A stretch of DNA of 7,985 nucleotides, taken from assembly GCA_919902475.1 (NCBI GenBank), contig CAKKRA010000357.1:2892-10876 (forward strand), written 5' to 3'. The translations under genes and the position numbers were made by a program. The notes beneath the pieces are model-generated. The model saw only the letters and a list, made by a program, of their open reading frames with translations. It did no database searches and was not told where the DNA came from. This document shows, piece by piece, positions 1 through 5,230 of this stretch. The first letter of the stretch is position 1. Each line of letters starts with the position of its first letter. Origin of the DNA: Nitrospiria bacterium. Lineage in GTDB: Bacteria > Nitrospirota > CAKKRA01 > 9FT-COMBO-42-15.

Positions 1-8
1 AATAGACC

Positions 9-1595
9 TTAATCCTGTAATCGCATATCCTCAGGGGCTTGTTGTTGTAGATGCGAAGGTTCTGCTTTCCACAAATAAACCTCCATTGCATTAAGGAGTT
101 CAGGTAGTGTTGATGTATCTAATGCTGATATGGCAACACCTTTATACCTCTTTGCAACAGCCTTTGCAAGTTTTTGCTCTATCCTATCCGTCTTGTTGAA
201 TACCACAAGCTGAGGAATCTTATCCAGTTCAAGATTTGTTAATATCTTGTTTACATCCTCAATCTGCTGCTCAAATCTCGGATTGCTTATATCAACAATA
301 TGCAGAAGAAGGTCTGCATCCTTTAGCTCATCCAATGTCGGAAGAAAGGCAGTAAGAAGATCCTTTGGCAGGTCTTTTATAAAGCCTACTGTGTCTGTGA
401 TTATTATCTCCCTCTCCCTCGGAAATCTTAATCTTCTCGTTGATGTATCCAGAGTTGCAAAGAGGAGGTTCTGCGTCAGCACACTGCTGTTTGTAAGCGC
501 ATTTAACAATGTTGACTTCCCTGCATTTGTGTATCCCACTATTGAGACAATCGGTATCTTTGCCTCCCGCCGCCTGCTCCTTCTCTGGTTTCTTCCCTTG
601 TTTAGCGATTCAAGCTCTTTTTCAAGATTATAAATCCTGTCCTTTACCCGCCGCCTGTCTACCTCAAGCCTTGTCTCACCAGGTCCCCTTCCGCCAATGC
701 CTCCTGTTAATCTTGATAAGGCAGTAGACCTTTCTGACAACTTTGGCAAGAGATATTTCAACTGTGCAAGCTCAACCTGAACCTTTCCCTCCCTGCTGTG
801 CGCCCTTCTTGCAAATATATCCAAAATAAGCTGTGTCCTGTCTATAACCTTTAATTCTGTTATCTCGCCCAATGCCTTTACCTGCGCAGGCGACAGGTTC
901 TGGTCAAAGATTATTATATCAGCGCCAAGCTGAAGGGAATTTATAATAAGCTCCTTTATCTTGCCGCTTCCGAGAAGATACTTTGGATTTATCTGATGCG
1001 GCCTCTGGACAATAGTATCAAGCACAATTAGCTCGTCTGAATGTGCAAGCTCTTTTAATTCTTCAAGGGATTCTTCCTGCTCTGCCTTGCTCTTTGTTGA
1101 GGCGCTTACAAGTAATGCCCTCTCCCTTTTGTCTCTGACATCATAGCCAATTGCCTTTTTAGACAGCTCATCCTCTAATGAATAAACAAATTCCTGAAAA
1201 TCCAAATCGTATCTATGAAACGATAGAGGTTCATCAACCTGATATACCTTTTTCTCTGGATTTGGCGGCAGAAGATGTGCTGTATAGATATTTCCGGGAA
1301 GGCCGTTTTCCAAAACACCAATCGCTGCAATCATATCAAGTCTCAGCATGGCAAGGTCAGTCAAATCATCCTGCGACAGGGGTTCATCTTTAAGATGTGT
1401 ATGTATCAGCCGCACCCCGCGCAGCCTCTTTCTTCCAAGACGGAAGTCAGACAAATCAGGTATGAGCAGCTCCTTTTCATAGCCGATAATTACAAACTGT
1501 ATTACACCTTTCCTGTCTGCAAGTATGCCAATCTGCCTTCCTGTTTCAAGCGACAGTTCAGTAAGATACCTTGCAAGCTCAGGCGTGATAACCAT
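9..1595 (-). CDS. hflX: Ribosome-associated GTPase HflX, long form with N-terminal extra domain
   Basis: HflX is a GTPase of the Obg/TRAFAC group that binds the 50S ribosomal subunit and can split stalled or hibernating ribosomes, acting in the cytoplasm. Counting from the first ATG (528 residues), the HflX glycine-rich segment GGRGPGETRLE lies at 301-311 after the N-terminal HflX domain (about 185-300) and is followed by a basic helical linker. The G domain follows with G1 GYTNAGKS (354-361), G2 around TLDTSTR (381-387), G3 DTVGF (401-405), G4 NKTD (467-470) and G5 SAL (490-492). Residues 1-150 form an extra domain absent from short HflX proteins such as the E. coli one (about 426 residues). 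It contains HTH at 65-67 and SQDD at 74-77, resembling a JAMM/MPN metal site. The ATG at 1593-1595 has no convincing ribosome binding site, and the frame stays open and family-like for 30 codons upstream, so the true start is probably at 1685. The family call is very secure; the start is not. Confidence 0.96.
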   Translation of the reverse strand: MVITPELARYLTELSLETGRQIGILADRKGVIQFVIIGYEKELLIPDLSDFRLGRKRLRGVRLIHTHLKDEPLSQDDLTDLAMLRLDMIAAIGVLENGLPGNIYTAHLLPPNPEKKVYQVDEPLSFHRYDLDFQEFVYSLEDELSKKAIGYDVRDKRERALLVSASTKSKAEQEESLEELKELAHSDELIVLDTIVQRPHQINPKYLLGSGKIKELIINSLQLGADIIIFDQNLSPAQVKALGEITELKVIDRTQLILDIFARRAHSREGKVQVELAQLKYLLPKLSERSTALSRLTGGIGGRGPGETRLEVDRRRVKDRIYNLEKELESLNKGRNQRRSRRREAKIPIVSIVGYTNAGKSTLLNALTNSSVLTQNLLFATLDTSTRRLRFPREREIIITDTVGFIKDLPKDLLTAFLPTLDELKDADLLLHIVDISNPRFEQQIEDVNKILTNLELDKIPQLVVFNKTDRIEQKLAKAVAKRYKGVAISALDTSTLPELLNAMEVYLWKAEPSHLQQQAPEDMRLQD

Positions 1596-1685
1596 CTCAG
1601 GCGGTATCTTTCTCCTGTAGACATGCTCTATCCTTTTCTCAATGCCCGATTTGAGCCCGTTTGTATTTCCGTAGAGTTGTCTGAT
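1596..1685 (-). other. hflX: Probable N-terminal extension of hflX starting at a non-canonical ATC codon
   Basis: Reading upstream of the hflX ATG in the same frame gives 30 further codons, beginning ATC AGA CAA CTC TAC GGA and encoding (I/M)RQLYGNTNGLKSG, then IEKRIEHVYRRKIPPE. This matches my recollection of how long HflX proteins begin: a short stretch with LYGNT-GLK followed by a basic helix. An in-frame TAA lies four codons upstream of AGA-GGA-GAC-AAT-ATC. No ATG, GTG or TTG exists in the extension. The only position with correctly spaced signals is ATC at 1683-1685, with AGAGGAG at 1691-1697 five bases before it. Either ATC is used as a rare start or the base is a variant or error of ATG. 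Confidence 0.7.
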
Positions 1686-1717
1686 ATTGTCTCCTCTTTA
1701 TTAGATTGTTTGAGGAT

Positions 1718-1747
1718 ATTATATTAAAAAATGGACAGGTTAAACAA
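1718..1747 (-). promoter_or_regulatory. Candidate sigma-70 promoter of hflX
   Basis: On the minus strand TTGTTT (1742-1747) and TATAAT (1718-1723) are separated by 18 bases. Transcription would begin near 1711, giving a leader of about 26 nt with the Shine-Dalgarno at 1691-1697. This geometry fits a start at 1685 much better than one at 1595, where the leader would be over 110 nt. Confidence 0.55.
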
Positions 1748-1777
1748 GGTCTTTTTGGAAAAAGTCTGGGCAGCAGA

Positions 1778-2278
1778 TTATAGTAGGTCTGAAGGCTTGT
1801 AAATCCTTAGCCATTTTATATGGTTAAAGTCATTGTCATTGGTAATCAGATTCTTTAGATCAAATTCTTTCATCACAATTAATACAAGTGAATCATTCGT
1901 TAACAGTCCTTCCAACCTTCTTATCTTCCCACTTTCACTTATAAGTTCTTTCGTAAGCCCTATAATTTGTATGTTCATCTCATTAATTTTATCAACACTA
2001 CGAATGTAAGAAGAAAGCTTTTTGATTATTTCAGGATTCGCCTTTAATTCCCTAACAGGATTTCTGCCGCTAATATAGCCTTTTTCTATTGCCTCTGCTA
2101 TCATTAATCTGTGTAGCACCTCCGCCAAAATAGATGTCAGTGTATATCCTTTTAGGTCGCCCTTTGCACACTTTATAAGAATCTCCTTACATTCGTCAGA
2201 TTGGCCGCCGAAGTGGTAAATAAAGATATTTGCATCAATGAATATACTTTCACCTTTTTTTAGCTCATCAAACTTCAT
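1778..2278 (-). CDS. PIN-domain ribonuclease, toxin of a VapBC-like pair
   Basis: This 166-residue protein has the acidic pattern of PIN-domain nucleases, metal-dependent RNases that form the toxin half of type II toxin-antitoxin systems. SIFIDANIFIYH at the N-terminus supplies D15 and N17, E53 lies in the second helix (SILAEVLHRL), D129 in TNDSLVL, and D148/D150 in the C-terminal TNDNDF strand. All four expected acidic positions are present, so it looks intact. It is longer than the usual 130-140 residues because of an extra helical stretch at about 65-120. Its ATG overlaps the 3' end of the upstream antitoxin by 11 bases, the usual translational coupling of such pairs. The RNA target cannot be read from the sequence. 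It is followed 92 bp downstream by the probable hflX start on the same strand, but hflX has its own promoter candidate. Confidence 0.85.
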   Translation of the reverse strand: MKFDELKKGESIFIDANIFIYHFGGQSDECKEILIKCAKGDLKGYTLTSILAEVLHRLMIAEAIEKGYISGRNPVRELKANPEIIKKLSSYIRSVDKINEMNIQIIGLTKELISESGKIRRLEGLLTNDSLVLIVMKEFDLKNLITNDNDFNHIKWLRIYKPSDLL

Positions 2279-2510
2279 ATTCTAATTCTTTGTCCTCTGC
2301 AATATATTTTAGCGTTTTTTTATCTAATCTTATGCTCCCAGAGGTATTCTCAACCGCCATGACCGCCTTTCTAACATCTAATCCTTTACCAGCTCTAAAT
2401 TTCTGACTTAAAAACTCCAAAAAATCTATAGCCTCTATCTTTTTGTTCTCAGGAAGAATTTTTAGAATATTTAAAATCTTTTCTTCTGAAATCTCCTTTA
2501 CTTTTGGCAT
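2268..2510 (-). CDS. Antitoxin of the PIN toxin pair, DUF2281-like
   Basis: This is a small acidic protein of 80 residues placed directly upstream of, and overlapping, the PIN toxin. Residues 7-37 (EEKILNILKILPENKK then IEAIDFLEFLSQKF) follow the pattern of DUF2281-type antitoxins, in which a short helix, an LP turn and an xxDFxEFL helix recur. The C-terminal half (about 45-80) would be the disordered segment that wraps and inhibits the toxin; this is inference from the general design of type II antitoxins. A strong ribosome binding site, AAGGAGGT, lies just before the ATG (within 2511-2522, minus strand). No recognisable ribbon-helix-helix or AbrB DNA-binding fold is evident, so autoregulation is uncertain, although an inverted repeat lies upstream at 2537-2558. 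Confidence 0.75.
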   Translation of the reverse strand: MPKVKEISEEKILNILKILPENKKIEAIDFLEFLSQKFRAGKGLDVRKAVMAVENTSGSIRLDKKTLKYIAEDKELEYEV

Positions 2511-2536
2511 TGTTTACCTCCTTAATTTATCATACC

Positions 2537-2558
2537 ATCTATATAAACTATTATAGAT
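2537..2558. promoter_or_regulatory. Inverted repeat upstream of the minus-strand TA pair, possible operator
   Basis: ATCTATA (2537-2543) and TATAGAT (2552-2558) are perfect 7-bp inverted arms separated by 8 bases, 27 bp upstream of the antitoxin ATG. A TATAAT-like box on the minus strand falls inside it. The position suits autoregulation by the antitoxin-toxin complex. The local DNA is very AT-rich, so chance symmetry is possible. Confidence 0.35.
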
Positions 2559-2789
2559 ATTATTATCTCATATTTCTTCTTAAAGTCAAGATACGATAAT
2601 ATCTCGGCAAAAGTGGCTAAATATACATAATACTGTTGGTCATCCGTGACAGGGATATACCACTTCAGCTTCATGCGCCCAAAGTCTATCCTGAATTTTG
2701 TCAAACCCTACAGCGCTTTGTAACCATAATATAAAGTTGTCACTTAATCCTTTTTCTCCCCATTTCTGTCAATATCTTATTGCTTTTTT
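2559..2789. other. Spacer between the minus-strand TA pair and the hsdR remnant, nothing firm
   Basis: This stretch separates divergent genes. It carries a weak minus-strand open frame of 60 codons (2522-2704) that begins at TTG right after an in-frame TAG, has no ribosome binding site and ends in an AT-rich, low-complexity tail. Two other frames here also give short protein-like stretches that stop quickly. I recognise none of them. The region may be eroded coding DNA, possibly from the same decayed locus as the hsdR piece. Confidence 0.4.
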
Positions 2790-3412
2790 ATGGTTTTGTT
2801 CTGGTCAACCCCGTTTGAAAGTCTTCGCCTTTCTAAAGAGGTAGTTGTAGGGTTTGATGCGGACACATTGGAGAAGGCGCGAAAGACAGTTACATCCTTT
2901 GAGCAGTTCATAAAAGAGCATAAGGATGAGATTACCGCCATTCAGATACTCTACAGCAGGCCGTATAAAGAGCGTCTCCGATTTGAAGACATTAAAGCCC
3001 TCTCAGAGGTGATAGAGAAGCCCCCTTATCTATGGCGCGTTGACAGGCTCTGGGATGCGTATGCAGCATTAGAAAGGTCAAAGGTGCGGGGCGCAAGCAG
3101 CCAGAGGATTCTCACAGACCTTGTTTCATTGATACGATTTGCAATCCGTCATGATGAGCTTGAGCCGTTCAGCGAGTATGTGCATGAAAGGTTTAACAAG
3201 CGGATTATTCAGCAGGAAAGAAGTTTACCCCTGAGCAGGTTCGCTGGCTTGAGATGATACGAGACCATATTGCTGCCAACCTGAGCATAGAAAAGGATGA
3301 TTTCAATTATGTCCCTTTTGCGCAGGAAGGCGGCATTGGAAAGGTCTATCAATTATTCGGGGAGCAGTTGTGGCAGTTGATTGACGAGATGAACGAGGCG
3401 CTGGCAGCTTAG
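2790..3412 (+). pseudogene. hsdR: C-terminal remnant of type I restriction endonuclease subunit R, frameshifted
   Basis: HsdR is the DNA-translocating and cleaving subunit of type I restriction systems. Only its C-terminal domain is left here: from about 2840 the frame reads GFDADTLEKARKTV, then EHKDEITAIQILYSRPYKER, RTDLVS-like ILTDLVSLIRFAIRHDELEPF and HERFNKRIIQQE. This is the helical C-terminal region found in EcoEI-type R subunits, which binds the methyltransferase core. The first frame stops at 3257. The match continues in the -1 frame from about 3218 as KKFTPEQVRWLEMIRDHIAA, then LSIEKDDFNYVPFAQEGG and GKVYQLFGEQL, ending DEMNEALAA and a TAG stop at 3410-3412. A single base lost near 3217-3223 explains the break. 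The nuclease and helicase motor domains (roughly the first three quarters of a normal protein) are absent, so no restriction activity is expected. The first dozen residues after the ATG at 2790 (MVLFWSTPFESL) may be junction sequence. Confidence 0.85.
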
Positions 3413-3424
3413 GTGGTTAAATGT

Positions 3425-3453
3425 TTGACAATTTTGTAATTTACTGCTAAAAT
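3425..3453 (+). promoter_or_regulatory. Sigma-70 promoter of the second TA pair
   Basis: A consensus TTGACA (3425-3430) and TAAAAT (3448-3453) are separated by exactly 17 bases. Transcription should begin near 3460, giving a leader of about 29 nt that carries AGGAGG at 3479-3484, five bases from the antitoxin ATG. The promoter starts only 13 bp after the hsdR remnant stop. Confidence 0.75.
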
Positions 3454-3488
3454 AAAATGTAGGAAATTATTAATTAGTAGGAGGAATT

Positions 3489-3722
3489 ATGCAAGCAGTA
3501 AAAGTATTGCCAAAAGGACAGATAACCCTGCCAAAAGAAATGAGGAAAATCCTCGGCATAAAAGAAGGGGATACGCTTCTTATCGAGAAATCTGAGGGAG
3601 ATATTATTATAAAGAAGGGGAAAACCATTCATGACTATATAGGATTTCTCTCCAAGCCTGCCATACCGATAGAGGAAATAATAGAGAAAGCAACAGAGGA
3701 GGCTGTGAAAGAACGTGCATAG
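3489..3722 (+). CDS. AbrB/SpoVT-type antitoxin
   Basis: This 77-residue protein begins with a swapped-hairpin AbrB (SpoVT/MazE-like) DNA-binding domain at residues 3-45. Its signature is KVLPKGQITLPKEMRKILGI followed by EGDTLLIEKSEGDIIIK. The acidic, helical tail (46-77, including PIEEIIEKATEEAVKE) is the likely toxin-binding part. Together with the overlapping PIN gene it forms a type II toxin-antitoxin operon in which the antitoxin both blocks the toxin and represses its own promoter; this role comes from the family. The start is set by AGGAGG at 3479-3484. Its last 8 bases overlap the GTG start of the toxin. Confidence 0.88.
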   Translation: MQAVKVLPKGQITLPKEMRKILGIKEGDTLLIEKSEGDIIIKKGKTIHDYIGFLSKPAIPIEEIIEKATEEAVKERA

Positions 3723-4125
3723 GGCAATCGTAGATACTAATGTTCTGCTCAGGCTTCTTATTAAAGACGATGATATCAAAAGAAAAGCCTGTGAGAGGCT
3801 TCTGGAGAAGGCTAAGCGAAAAGAAATTCACCTTTACATCCTCCCGATAGTAGTCATGGAAATAGTATGGGTGCTGGAGAAATATTACAAGCTTGGCAGG
3901 AAAACGGTCAGGGAGCTTACGGAGGCGGTCATGAACACGCCTGAACTTCATATTGAGATGGAAGATGTTTTCAGAAAAGCGCTGAGATTGTATGAAGAAA
4001 AGAACGTGAAATTCGCAGATGCAGTAATCGGATACTGGGGTTTGGAAAAAGACTTTTCCATAGTCTATACATACGATGAAAAAGACTTTAAGAATATCAA
4101 GGACATTGAAGTCAGAAAACCCTGA
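3715..4125 (+). CDS. PIN-domain ribonuclease toxin, partner of the AbrB-type antitoxin
   Basis: This 136-residue PIN-domain protein belongs to the VapC-like toxin RNases. Acidic metal-binding residues are at the expected places: D7 with N9 (AIVDTNVLLRLL), E49 (VVMEIVWVLEKYY), D102 (VKFADAVIGYW) and D121/D124 (TYDEKDF). All are present, so it appears functional. It starts at GTG 3715-3717, inside the last codons of the antitoxin, which gives an 8-base overlap, and AGAGGAGG at about 3695-3702 serves as its ribosome binding site. The sequence is clearly different from the other two PIN proteins in this window, so these are three independent acquisitions rather than duplications. The RNA target is unknown. 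Confidence 0.9.
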   Translation: MHRAIVDTNVLLRLLIKDDDIKRKACERLLEKAKRKEIHLYILPIVVMEIVWVLEKYYKLGRKTVRELTEAVMNTPELHIEMEDVFRKALRLYEEKNVKFADAVIGYWGLEKDFSIVYTYDEKDFKNIKDIEVRKP

Positions 4126-4368
4126 TAATTTACTCTGTTTTAATACATAACATAATACGGATATCTAAAAACTAATGGGGTCTGGCAATGATTTGGAATT
4201 ACAGAGTCATAGAGCATGATAGATTTTTTGCCTTAGACGCAAACTCTAATATAAAGGCAAAACATGTAGTGGAACAACGTGTTGCATCTGTTCAAAAAAA
4301 TTGCCGGAGGGGTGGGAATGTTAGAAAAAGAGATGAAAGAGGCTCTGGCAGCGTGAAGACGATTTTTC
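4126..4368. other. Gap between second and third TA pairs with gene fragments
   Basis: This interval lacks an intact gene. It holds the first copy of the 52-bp repeat (4186-4237) and a 75-codon frame from 4188 whose end runs into the third TA operator. It also holds a tiny frame of 12 codons at 4318-4356, with a GGAGGGG ribosome binding site, whose last residues (EMKEALAA, stop) echo the last residues of the hsdR remnant (EMNEALAA, stop). These read as pieces of older genes joined together. Confidence 0.5.
4186..4237 (+). repeat. Direct repeat, copy A, carrying the 5' end of a small unknown gene
   Basis: About 48 of 52 bases are identical to copy B at 5062-5113. Both begin CAATGATTTGGAATTACAG and encode MIWNYRVIEHDRFF from an ATG at position 3 of the repeat. 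After the repeat the two copies diverge completely. The pair brackets the third TA operon in direct orientation. Confidence 0.8.
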
Positions 4369-4397
4369 TTGCACTGCTATGTTTATTAATATATATT
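4369..4397 (+). promoter_or_regulatory. Promoter of vapBC
   Basis: TTGCAC (4369-4374) and TATATT (4392-4397) are separated by 17 bases. The -10 box lies inside the first of two overlapping palindromes, so a protein bound there would block RNA polymerase, as expected for an autoregulated TA operon. Confidence 0.6.
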
Positions 4398-4415
4398 AAT
4401 AATATATATTATTAA
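4383..4415. promoter_or_regulatory. VapBC operator: two overlapping perfect 20-bp palindromes
   Basis: Positions 4383-4402 read TTATTAATATATATTAATAA and 4396-4415 read TTAATAATATATATTATTAA. Each equals its own reverse complement, and the two overlap by 7 bp with centres 13 bp apart. They cover the -10 box and end 13 bp before the vapB ATG. This is the arrangement expected for two VapB dimers of a VapB2-VapC complex binding side by side, which is inference from related systems. Confidence 0.7.
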
Positions 4416-4428
4416 GTGGAGGTGATGT

Positions 4429-4656
4429 ATGAAAACTGCAAAACTTTTTCAGAATGGCCAAAGCCAGGCTGTCCGTCTTCCTAAGGAGTTCCGGTTTGAT
4501 GATGACCATGTGTTTATCAAAAAGTCCGGCAATGTTGTTATGCTGATCCCGGTAAAAGGCTCGTGGGATTCGCTAATGGAGAGCCTCGACAAGTTCAGTC
4601 CAGACTTTATGGCAGAACGGAAGCAGCCAAGGACACAGAAAAGGGAGTCTTTTTGA
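4429..4656 (+). CDS. vapB: Antitoxin VapB, AbrB-fold (VagC/MvpT-like)
   Basis: This 75-residue antitoxin matches the VapB/VagC family, with the N-terminal swapped-hairpin DNA-binding domain KTAKLFQNGQSQAVRLPKEF at residues 2-21. The strand VFIKKSGNVVMLIPV follows. The C-terminal segment (46-75, with SWDSLMESLDKFSPDF and a basic end) corresponds to the toxin-neutralising arm that inserts into the VapC active site. The ribosome binding site GGAGGTG at 4418-4424 precedes the ATG. It represses its own operon through the palindromes at 4383-4415, by analogy with the characterised Shigella and Salmonella pairs. Its stop overlaps the toxin ATG by one base (TGATG). Confidence 0.92.
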   Translation: MKTAKLFQNGQSQAVRLPKEFRFDDDHVFIKKSGNVVMLIPVKGSWDSLMESLDKFSPDFMAERKQPRTQKRESF

Positions 4657-5057
4657 TGAAATACATGCTTGATACCAACATCTGCATCTATCTAATCAAG
4701 AAAAAATCCGAGAAAGTCCTTCGCCATTTCAAGGCACATGCCATTGGAGACATCGGGATATCGTCTATTACCCTTGCTGAACTCAGGTATGGGGTAGAGA
4801 AAAGCCAGCAGGCTCAAAAGAACAGGGAGGCTCTGTACGAATTCCTCTTACCCTTAGAGATTGCGGACTTTGATGATGAAGCGACTGTGTCCTATGGAAC
4901 AGTCCGTGCTGCTCTTGAAAAGGCCGGAACACCAGTTGGGTCTATGGATATGCTTATCGGCGCACATGCGCTGAGTCTCGGGGCGACCTTAGTGACAAAT
5001 AATGTCCGTGAGTTTAAGCAGATAAAAGGTCTAAATATTGCTGACTGGAGCGTTTAG
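4656..5057 (+). CDS. vapC: Toxin VapC, PIN-domain tRNA endonuclease (MvpA-like)
   Basis: Taken from the ATG at 4656-4658, the protein has 133 residues, the normal VapC length. It aligns well by eye with the Shigella virulence-plasmid VapC (MvpA), which cleaves initiator tRNA in the anticodon stem-loop and stops translation initiation. Conserved residues are D6 and N8 in YMLDTNICIY, E42 in SSITLAELRYGVEKSQ, D98 in TPVGSMDMLIGAHAL, and the TNN-REF strand (114-120) near the C-terminus before GLNIADW. The usual GP before the third acidic residue is GS here, a minor change. An upstream in-frame ATG at 4563 lies deep inside vapB and would add an unrelated tail, so it is not used. The toxin start overlaps the vapB stop by one base, with AAAAGGGAG at 4639-4647 as ribosome binding site. 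It looks intact. Confidence 0.93.
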   Translation: MKYMLDTNICIYLIKKKSEKVLRHFKAHAIGDIGISSITLAELRYGVEKSQQAQKNREALYEFLLPLEIADFDDEATVSYGTVRAALEKAGTPVGSMDMLIGAHALSLGATLVTNNVREFKQIKGLNIADWSV

Positions 5058-5061
5058 AATC

Positions 5062-5113
5062 CAATGATTTGGAATTACAGGGTCATAGAACATGATAGAT
5101 TTTTTGACTTAAA
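5062..5113 (+). repeat. Direct repeat, copy B, with a 23-codon gene fragment
   Basis: This is the second copy of the repeat at 4186-4237, starting four bases after the vapC stop codon. The encoded peptide MIWNYRVIEHDRFFDLN runs only to a TGA at 5133-5135 (23 residues), so this copy is also just a gene start. It joins directly to the hsdM-like fragment. Confidence 0.8.
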
Positions 5114-5121
5114 TATGCAGA

Positions 5122-5226
5122 GTGTACCTTCCTGAGCCTGATGTCATTGCCCGCGAGATCGCAGAAGACCTTGAAGCGGCATTGGGGCAATTCAGTCTTA
5201 TTGCTGAGGATTTAGGAGAAAAATAA
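5122..5226 (+). pseudogene. hsdM: C-terminal remnant of a type I DNA methyltransferase subunit M
   Basis: From about 5122 a 34-codon frame reads VYLPEPDVIAREIAEDLEAA, then LGQFSLIAEDLGEK, and a TAA stop. The pattern LPEPDxxAxEIxEDLEAALxQFxxIAEDLG is how I remember the extreme C-terminus of many HsdM subunits of type I restriction-modification systems. The upstream frame is closed by TAA at 5110-5112, so the catalytic domain with its SAM-binding and NPPY motifs is gone. The remnant joins the repeat at its 5' side. Presence of an hsdR remnant 1.7 kb upstream supports the call. No function is expected. Confidence 0.6.
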
Positions 5227-5230
5227 ACCC

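Larger units (their letters stand above)
4188..4415 (+). pseudogene. Truncated small hypothetical gene (MIWNYRVIEHD family), copy A
   Basis: The frame encodes 75 residues, but only the first 17 or so (MIWNYRVIEHDRFFALD) look like an evolved protein. They resemble the start of a small family of unknown function that I recall as MxWNYRVI(R/E)H, often seen beside toxin-antitoxin and restriction genes. The rest is rich in Arg, Lys and Ser, and its last residues (LLIYINNIYY) are translated from the AT-rich palindromes of the next operon, so the stop is accidental. There is no good ribosome binding site. I read this as a 5' fragment, probably not functional. Confidence 0.5.

Noticed and set aside
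1178..1727. Plus-strand open frames opposite the hflX 5' region
   Set aside because: They are antisense to a clearly conserved gene and have no family resemblance or ribosome binding sites.
1751..1768. CTTTTTGGAAAAAG symmetry between the PIN gene and hflX as a terminator
   Set aside because: The stem is almost all A-T with a two-base loop and no following U-run, so it would be too weak.
2522..2704. Minus-strand frame of 60 codons beginning at TTG
   Set aside because: It starts right after an in-frame TAG, has no ribosome binding site, resembles no family I know and ends in repetitive Ile/Tyr codons from AT-rich DNA.
4258..4326. Cysteine-rich peptide in a third frame (CCICSKKLPEGWEC), possible zinc ribbon
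   Set aside because: It is short, has no start codon with a ribosome binding site and its frame closes on both sides. It is possibly part of an eroded gene but cannot be supported.
4563..4655. Longer N-terminus for VapC from an upstream ATG
   Set aside because: It would lie inside vapB. The ATG at 4656 gives the standard VapC N-terminus and the usual one-base overlap.
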